Below are positions 7,072 through 11,957 of a stretch of 11,957 nt of DNA, in pieces. This DNA comes from Endomicrobium sp. (lineage in GTDB: Bacteria > Elusimicrobiota > Endomicrobiia > Endomicrobiales > Endomicrobiaceae). Location of the stretch: the NCBI GenBank assembly GCA_031262135.1, contig JAISIG010000045.1, forward strand, positions 1-11,957, read 5' to 3'. The position numbers were made by a program, and so were the translations under genes. Positions within the stretch are counted from its first letter, which is position 1. The number at the start of each line of letters is the position of its first letter. The notes below the pieces were generated by a model. That model saw only the letters and a list, made by a program, of their open reading frames with translations, searched no databases and had not been told where the DNA came from.

Positions 7072-7078
7072 CCCCTTT
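7072..7078 (-). promoter_or_regulatory. Shine-Dalgarno of rsmD pointing to an ATT start
   Basis: AAAGGGG on the minus strand stands 7 nt before the ATT at 7064-7062, just before the conserved RsmD N-terminus. Two of its G residues could pair in a weak stem with 7090-7096. Confidence 0.5.
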
Positions 7079-7103
7079 TTCTATTTTTTGGTTTTGAATT
7101 GGA

Positions 7104-7176
7104 TGGAGCTAAGGGGATTTGAACCCCTTACCACTTGCATGCCATGCAAGTGCTCTTCCATATGAGCTATAGCCCC
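7104..7176 (-). tRNA. tRNA-Ala (anticodon GGC)
   Basis: The 73 bases fold as a full cloverleaf: acceptor GGGGCTA/TAGCTCC, D stem GCTC/GAGC, anticodon stem CTTGC/GCAAG, T stem AGGGG/CCCCT with loop TTCAAAT, and discriminator A. The anticodon loop ATGGCAT gives GGC, reading GCC and GCU. The G3-U70 wobble pair, the classic alanine identity signal, is present. Loop bases A32 and U38 can pair, a trait known for tRNA-Ala(GGC). CCA is not encoded (TCC follows A73), so a CCA-adding enzyme is needed. The 5' end overlaps the last ten bases of the uhpC-like gene, so it is probably cut from a long mRNA by RNase P. Confidence 0.97.
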
Positions 7177-8522
7177 TGTTGTTGTTTGTTCATTAAGCCT
7201 TGTTTTTCTCTTTTCCAAGTAAAAGCAATGAAAATCATAGATAATATACAACATGCATAACATGTTAGAAATATTCCATTCCAACCATGTTTATCTATTA
7301 TTCTTCCTATTAGCCCTGTTAAAATTGCTCCAAAATATCCAAACATTCCTGTAAATCCACATGCAGCAGAGATTGATTCTTGAGCTGTTACACGTGATAC
7401 ATATAGTCCTCCTATGATAGCCTGAGGGCCTGCTACACAAAATCCAACTAAGGCAAAGAATAGACTGATGATAAATGGAGATGTAGTGGCATAAGTATAT
7501 TTATACATTCCCCATAGACCAACCATTAAACCTATTAAATAGATTATTATAACTGGAGCACAACGCCCTTTAAAGCATTTGTCTGCAAACCATCCAGATA
7601 ATAATCCACCGAAGCTTCCTATCAATGGCATTGATGTTAACAAAAATGCAGCAGTATGATTAGCAATTCCTCTTTGTGACATAAAAAGCGTTCCCCAATT
7701 TAAAGGGAACCAACGTATAAAATATATAAATATATAAGTTATAGATAAAATCCATATATAAAAGTTACAAAAAACATATTTCTTTAAAATTTCAAAATGT
7801 GAGACATTACTTTCTTGTTTAATAACTGGAGGATCATTACGATATATATCTATAGGAGGTAATCCTACAGCTGATGGTTTATCTGTAAGAGTGATAAGAA
7901 GTATAATTACTGTAAATAAACCAAGAATTCCAGGCAAATAAAACGCTGCTTGCCAGCTACCAAATTTAATAGAGTATGCAACTAGAAATCCTATAAGTGA
8001 TGCCCCAATTGTATGAGAAGTTGACCATAAACTCCATTTTGTTGCTCTTTCAGTTGGTGAAAACCAATATACTAATCCTTTTGCTGCTGGAGGATATCCC
8101 ATTGATTGGAAAATTCCATTAACCCCCCACAATAATGCCAACAATGATACTGATGGAATAAAACCAAAGACAAGATTTATTATTGCTGATCCTAACAAGC
8201 CAAACGACATAAAAGCTCTAATGTTACATTTATCTGCTAACATACCACTAACAAATTTACCAATTCCATAAGTTATAAATAGTGCCATTGTAATATAGCC
8301 AAATTTTGATGCTGTAATATTGTATGCTTCCATCATAGATGGAGTTGCATAGTTAATATTAGTACGAGCGAAATAGTAAATTACATAAGCTAAATACATG
8401 CCACAAAACATTCTAACTCGCCAAAATTTGTATTTTTTTCTAAGATGCTCATCATTTTCATAAGATACTTCTTTAGTTGGAAGAGGTTTCATCCAATTAA
8501 GAAATCTTTTAAAAATTTTCAT
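7167..8522 (-). CDS. uhpC: UhpC-like hexose-phosphate:phosphate antiporter (MFS, OPA family)
   Basis: This 451-residue membrane protein has the twelve-helix layout of the organophosphate:phosphate antiporters, with a hydrophilic central loop near residues 212-248. It resembles UhpC more than UhpT: FARTNIN, FITYGIGKFVSGMLADK, LWGVNGIFQSMGYP, WSTSHTIGASL and AGPQAIIGG. The two substrate-binding arginines of UhpT (R46 and R275) correspond to R53 and R270. E. coli UhpC is a sensor, but no uhpA/uhpB is seen here and chlamydial UhpC transports glucose-6-phosphate, so import of hexose phosphate is likely. The ATG at 8522 is chosen over one at 8549 because of its strong Shine-Dalgarno. The TAG stop (7169-7167) lies inside tRNA-Ala. 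Parts of the gene are visibly more GC-rich than its neighbours (26 of 60 bases in 7561-7620), partly owing to Gly/Ala-rich helices; transfer is possible. Confidence 0.88.
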   Translation of the reverse strand: MKIFKRFLNWMKPLPTKEVSYENDEHLRKKYKFWRVRMFCGMYLAYVIYYFARTNINYATPSMMEAYNITASKFGYITMALFITYGIGKFVSGMLADKCNIRAFMSFGLLGSAIINLVFGFIPSVSLLALLWGVNGIFQSMGYPPAAKGLVYWFSPTERATKWSLWSTSHTIGASLIGFLVAYSIKFGSWQAAFYLPGILGLFTVIILLITLTDKPSAVGLPPIDIYRNDPPVIKQESNVSHFEILKKYVFCNFYIWILSITYIFIYFIRWFPLNWGTLFMSQRGIANHTAAFLLTSMPLIGSFGGLLSGWFADKCFKGRCAPVIIIYLIGLMVGLWGMYKYTYATTSPFIISLFFALVGFCVAGPQAIIGGLYVSRVTAQESISAACGFTGMFGYFGAILTGLIGRIIDKHGWNGIFLTCYACCILSMIFIAFTWKREKQGLMNKQQQGL

Positions 8523-8527
8523 GCATG

Positions 8528-8534
8528 CCCTCCC
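8528..8534 (-). promoter_or_regulatory. Strong Shine-Dalgarno of the uhpC-like gene
   Basis: GGGAGGG on the minus strand lies 5 nt before the ATG at 8522, within the 41-bp gap after pyrG. It decides the start in favour of 8522 over the in-frame ATG at 8549. Confidence 0.75.
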
Positions 8535-8563
8535 GTGTTTGTCATACATACTTCCATTATTTT

Positions 8564-10153
8564 TTATTGCTTTTTCCTTTGTATAATTGAACTTAGTAAG
8601 CCAACAAATATTGGATGAGCTTTTGTTATCCTAGAATCGAACTCAGGATGAAATTGCACTCCAATAAAGAACGGATGTTTAATTACCTCAATAATTTCAG
8701 GTAATACGTTGTTATGATATGCACTGACTATCAAGCCATGTTTTTCTAATGTATTGATAAATTTAGGATTCATTTCATATCTATGCCTATGTCTTTCAAT
8801 AATTGTTTCAGTTTTATATAAAGAGTATGCTAATGTATTTTTTTTAATTTTAGCTTTGTAACTGCCTAATCTCATAGTTCCACCTTTATATTGAACATTT
8901 TTTTGCTCATTAATAATCTGTACTACTGGATAATTTGTAGTTGTATCAAATTCAGTAGAATTTGCATTGTATAAATTTACTACATTTCTAGCAAATTCTA
9001 TAATACAACATTGCATTCCTAAACATATTCCAAGAAATGGAATATTGTTTTTTCTAGCGTAGGAAATTGCTTGTAATTTACCAGATATCCCCCTATGTCC
9101 AAAACCACCAGGAACAATGATACCATCACAATAGATTAATTTGTTCATTAAATCTTCTTGTTCAGCATTACAGTATATTATATTAATACTAGATTGTAAC
9201 GTTACAGCTGCAATTTTCAATGATTCATCTATAGATTTATAAGCATCTTTCAATCCTGTATATTTTCCAACAATAGCAATTTTAATATTATTTTTAGGAT
9301 ATTTTTGGTTAATTTTAATTTTTTTAAACCATCTTGTATTGAACGTCTTTGCTATTTTAATATTTAGTTTATTTATTATTAACATATCAACTTTTTGAAG
9401 GTAAAATTGTTCTGGCAAAAGGTAAATTGATGATACATTTAACGCTTCTATTACAGCACTTTCATGAACATTACAAAAAAGCGATATCTTCTTTTTTAAT
9501 AAATTATCAATATGATGTTCGCTCCTACAAATAATCATATCAGGGCTTATGCCAATTTCTCTTAGTTTATTTACTGAATGTTGTGTTGGTTTAGTTTTTA
9601 ATTCTGCAGAACTCGAGATGTAAGGTACTAATGTAACATGAATGTGATATATATCATTTTGGTTATGTTCAATTCTAAATTGCCTTACAGCTTCCAGAAA
9701 AGGTAAACTTTCTATATCTCCAACAGTCCCACCAATTTCTATTATATAAACATTATACTGTTTGTGAAAAGCTATAAAACGTTTTTTGATTTCGTTTGTT
9801 ACATGTGGTATAATTTGTACTGTATTTCCATTATAGCATCCTTTACGTTCTTTGCAAATTACAGTTTTATAAATATCTCCTGCAGTATTTGTATTATCCT
9901 TAGTAGTATAGATATTTAAAAATCTTTCATAAGTTCCTAAATCAAGGTCTGCTTCTGCACCATCTCTTGTCACAAAAATTTCACCATGTTGGTAAGGATT
10001 CATAGTTCCTGGATCAACATTAATATAAGGATCAAATTTTATCATATTAACAGTTAAACCATGTAGCTGTAACAATTTTCCTATACTAGCACCTGATATT
10101 CCTTTACCTAATGAACTTACTACTCCACCTGTTATAAAAATATATTTTGGCAT
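8564..10153 (-). CDS. pyrG: CTP synthase
   Basis: PyrG converts UTP to CTP with ATP and glutamine. At 529 residues it is near the usual 530-550. The synthetase domain (about 1-270) begins with FITGGVVSSLGKG (P-loop, residues 6-18) and has NVDPGTMNPYQHGEIFVT near 45-62, IEIGGTVGDIES (138-149, with E140) and the KTKPTQHS block near 186. The C-terminal class I glutaminase domain has PGGFGHRG (348-355), the nucleophile C377 in GICLGMQ, and H502/E504 in FHPEFDSR. All catalytic residues are intact. The ATG at 10153 is fixed by the N-terminal motif. It follows purF by 15 bp, with only a weak AGAGAA ribosome site, so the two are probably co-transcribed. Tracts of A8 and very AT-rich stretches (for example 9301-9360) occur within the frame. 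Confidence 0.97.
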   Translation of the reverse strand: MPKYIFITGGVVSSLGKGISGASIGKLLQLHGLTVNMIKFDPYINVDPGTMNPYQHGEIFVTRDGAEADLDLGTYERFLNIYTTKDNTNTAGDIYKTVICKERKGCYNGNTVQIIPHVTNEIKKRFIAFHKQYNVYIIEIGGTVGDIESLPFLEAVRQFRIEHNQNDIYHIHVTLVPYISSSAELKTKPTQHSVNKLREIGISPDMIICRSEHHIDNLLKKKISLFCNVHESAVIEALNVSSIYLLPEQFYLQKVDMLIINKLNIKIAKTFNTRWFKKIKINQKYPKNNIKIAIVGKYTGLKDAYKSIDESLKIAAVTLQSSINIIYCNAEQEDLMNKLIYCDGIIVPGGFGHRGISGKLQAISYARKNNIPFLGICLGMQCCIIEFARNVVNLYNANSTEFDTTTNYPVVQIINEQKNVQYKGGTMRLGSYKAKIKKNTLAYSLYKTETIIERHRHRYEMNPKFINTLEKHGLIVSAYHNNVLPEIIEVIKHPFFIGVQFHPEFDSRITKAHPIFVGLLSSIIQRKKQ

Positions 10154-10168
10154 TATAATTTCTCTGTA

Positions 10169-11548
10169 CTAAGATATTGTACATTTATTAATTTTTGTTG
10201 GATAAATTCCAGTAAAGCAAGCATCACAAAAAATTTTTTTATTATCTACATTTAATGAACAAGCATTAATCAAGTTTTCTAAACCTAGAAAATTTAAAGT
10301 ATCTACATTGAGATATTGTTTAATATCTTCAATTGAATGCATAGCAGCTATTAAATATTTTTTTTGTGGTGTATCTATTCCATAATAACATGAACTCAGT
10401 ATTGGTGGACATGATAATGCAAAATGTATATTATGTGCTCCTGCCTTTTTTAAAATACTTATTAGATTTTTAGCAGTAGTTCCTCTGACTATTGAATCAT
10501 CAATAAGAATTATATTTTTCCCATTGACAACCTCTTTAATAGGACGTAACTTCAATTTTGCAGTAATAGTTCTTAAATTTTGTGATGGTTTAATAAACGA
10601 ACGTCCAACATAGTGATTTCTTATAAATCCATTTTCAAATAAAATATGAGACTCTCTTGAAAAACCGAGTGCTGCAAAATACCCAGTATCTGGAACTGGC
10701 ATAACTATATCAGCTTTTATATTTTTCATTTGTTTGGCTAAGTAAATTCCCATCATTACTCTAGCTTCCTTTATTGTTTGCCCAAACATTATGCTATCTG
10801 GTCTAGAAAAATAAACTTGTTCAAATATACATGAAGTTTGCTTATCTACTTTGCCATAAATAAAAGAATCTATTATAGTTCCATTTCTTATAATAATAAT
10901 TTCACCTGGTGAAATATCTCGTATATATTTTCCTCCTAATACTTCAACTGCAGAAGTTTCTGAAGATAATATAAAAGATTTTCCTACTTTTCCTAAAACT
11001 AATGGTCTGAATCCATGGATATCTTTAACTCCTATGAGAGTATTATTTTTAAGGATTACAATTGAGAAAGCTCCAATAAGTTTACGTACAGCTTTTGCAA
11101 TTATAGTTTTCAGATTATTTCCCTTTGTCATCGCTATTAAATGTAGTAGAATTTCTGTATCTGATGTATGTGTAAAAATCGCTCCTTTTTTTAGTAGTTT
11201 ATTTTTTAACTGATGAAAATTAGTTATATTGCCATTATGTGCAACAGCAAGATCTCCATGTATACAATTTATCTGGAAAGGTTGAGCATTTATTAATGAA
11301 CTTTTTGCTGAGGTAGTATAACGAACATGCCCTATTGCAGATTGTCCTGGTAATTTTTTACAGTTTATTTCTTCACTGAAAATTCTAGAAACTAACCCCA
11401 TAGCTGTAAATGTTTTCATTGTGTGTGTATTTTGATTACTTACTGTAATGCCTGCAGATTCTTCCCCTCGATGTTGTAATGTAAGTAAGCCAGCTGACAC
11501 AAATATAGCAGCTTTATTATTATTTTCTATGCCAATTATTCCACACAT
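10169..11548 (-). CDS. purF: Amidophosphoribosyltransferase
   Basis: PurF catalyses the first committed step of purine synthesis, making phosphoribosylamine from PRPP and glutamine. The N-terminal Ntn glutaminase domain starts MCGIIGI, so Cys2 becomes the nucleophile after Met removal; there is no longer propeptide as in B. subtilis. GHVRYTTS (73-80) and AHNGNITN (103-110) belong to this domain. The PRPP-binding loop IILIDDSIVRGTT is at 346-358. Four cysteines (C240, C387, C441, C444 in CDAC) match the 4Fe-4S ligands of the Bacillus-type enzyme, so this is the Fe-S form, probably oxygen-sensitive. Length is 459 residues, about normal. The ATG has a good Shine-Dalgarno (AAAGGA, 11560-11555) 6 nt upstream. 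It is the first complete gene of the window; a 59-bp gap separates it from nadE. Confidence 0.97.
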   Translation of the reverse strand: MCGIIGIENNNKAAIFVSAGLLTLQHRGEESAGITVSNQNTHTMKTFTAMGLVSRIFSEEINCKKLPGQSAIGHVRYTTSAKSSLINAQPFQINCIHGDLAVAHNGNITNFHQLKNKLLKKGAIFTHTSDTEILLHLIAMTKGNNLKTIIAKAVRKLIGAFSIVILKNNTLIGVKDIHGFRPLVLGKVGKSFILSSETSAVEVLGGKYIRDISPGEIIIIRNGTIIDSFIYGKVDKQTSCIFEQVYFSRPDSIMFGQTIKEARVMMGIYLAKQMKNIKADIVMPVPDTGYFAALGFSRESHILFENGFIRNHYVGRSFIKPSQNLRTITAKLKLRPIKEVVNGKNIILIDDSIVRGTTAKNLISILKKAGAHNIHFALSCPPILSSCYYGIDTPQKKYLIAAMHSIEDIKQYLNVDTLNFLGLENLINACSLNVDNKKIFCDACFTGIYPTKINKCTIS

Positions 11549-11554
11549 TCAATA

Positions 11555-11560
11555 TCCTTT
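11555..11560 (-). promoter_or_regulatory. Shine-Dalgarno of purF
   Basis: AAAGGA on the minus strand is 6 nt before the purF ATG and supports the start that places the catalytic cysteine at position 2. Confidence 0.6.
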
Positions 11561-11607
11561 TTATTTTTATCTAAATATTAAGTTATTTATTTTATTATAA
11601 TACTTTA

Positions 11608-11957
11608 TTAATAATTATGATATTTTTCTATCAAATTGATCCATTCTTGATAATTACTATTAGACGCCATTCTCCAATCAGCACGTGGAGAAAGAGAAAA
11701 ATTAATTATTTTAACACCTTCAGGACTACAATTACGCTTAAATTGGTTGCAAAAAAATCGTTGTATAAAAATTTTCAAACATTTTACTATATAATATTTA
11801 TTATATTTCCCATTAAAAGCTTTACATGCTAATGTAATAGTTTTATTAGGAGCTTGTCCAAAGCGTATCATATGATATAAAAAAAAATCATGGAGTTCAT
11901 ATTCGCCTATTATATTCTCTGTACTTTGATTAGTTGGAAGCAATTCTGGGCTACTTT
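11608..11957 (-). CDS. nadE: Glutamine-dependent NAD+ synthase, C-terminal fragment (5' end beyond the right edge)
   Basis: The frame is open to the right edge, and the residues before any possible start (SSPEL directly upstream of LPTNQST) still fit the family, so the gene continues outside the window. About 116 C-terminal residues are seen. ELHDFFLYHMIRFG, IFIQRFFCNQFKRNC and SLSPRADWRM match the end of the synthetase domain of the large (about 600 residues or more) glutamine-dependent NadE proteins, which add an amide to nicotinate adenine dinucleotide; their N-terminal nitrilase-like glutaminase domain would lie to the right. The stop at 11608-11610 is followed by the 59-bp gap before purF. 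I cannot judge whether the upstream part is intact. Confidence 0.85.
   Translation of the reverse strand, partial: SSPELLPTNQSTENIIGEYELHDFFLYHMIRFGQAPNKTITLACKAFNGKYNKYYIVKCLKIFIQRFFCNQFKRNCSPEGVKIINFSLSPRADWRMASNSNYQEWINLIEKYHNY

Noticed and set aside
7067..7096. 7-bp stem (arms 7067-7073 and 7090-7096) after tRNA-Ala, considered as a terminator
   Set aside because: The loop is 16 nt, no T-run follows directly, and it includes the rsmD Shine-Dalgarno; too weak to call, though it might partly mask that site.
7081..7284. Open frame of 67 codons on the minus strand covering the tRNA
   Set aside because: It is an out-of-frame reading of tRNA-Ala and the end of the uhpC-like gene; its AHMEEHLHGMQVVRGSNP segment is a translated tRNA.
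11594..11599. Perfect TATAAT on the minus strand in the nadE-purF gap, considered as a purF promoter
   Set aside because: No recognisable -35 box 16-18 nt upstream (TATCAT, ATCATA, ATATCA), and TATAAT is common by chance in such AT-rich gaps.

Overview
The window is 12 kb of AT-rich DNA with every gene on the minus strand, so transcription runs from right (11957) to left (1). By eye, roughly two thirds to three quarters of the bases are A or T. Genes are packed with 4-22 bp overlaps or gaps of at most about 60 bp. There is no mobile element, CRISPR array or non-coding stretch over 100 bp. The low GC, compact layout and retained biosynthesis genes suggest a bacterium with a reduced genome, probably host-associated. 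The intact genes for nucleotide, arginine and NAD synthesis, plus a UhpC-type sugar-phosphate antiporter, would fit a nutrient-provisioning endosymbiont of the Endomicrobium (Elusimicrobia) type. That taxonomic guess rests on gene content only; another low-GC lineage such as the Rickettsiales is not excluded.

Layout in transcription order: the 3' end of nadE (glutamine-dependent NAD synthase), purF, pyrG, a uhpC-like antiporter whose last codons lie inside a tRNA-Ala(GGC), rsmD, a small Fe-S PD-(D/E)XK nuclease, argB, argD, argG, purC, a double-domain purS, and the first 396 codons of purL, which runs off the left edge.

The genes form three blocks. PurF, PurC and PurS/PurL are steps of de novo purine synthesis, and PyrG makes CTP. 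ArgB, ArgD and ArgG are steps 2, 4 and 7 of arginine synthesis. NadE, PurF, PyrG and the PurL complex all use glutamine as nitrogen donor, so this region depends heavily on glutamine. The UhpC-like carrier would import hexose phosphate, a natural source of the PRPP these pathways consume.

The most interesting observations are about how genes are joined and started. (1) The purS-purL junction is an ATGA overlap with no Shine-Dalgarno sequence. It is preceded by an in-frame A AAA AAA slippery heptamer in exactly the phase needed for a -1 shift that would rebuild a fused PurSL protein. (2) The uhpC stop codon lies inside the tRNA-Ala acceptor end, so RNase P cleavage would remove the stop. (3) rsmD has its conserved N-terminus and a well-spaced Shine-Dalgarno but only an ATT codon at the expected start; purC shows a similar arrangement with ATC. 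(4) A perfect 22-bp inverted repeat with a 2-nt loop sits inside the nuclease gene. I see no clear new defence or signalling system.
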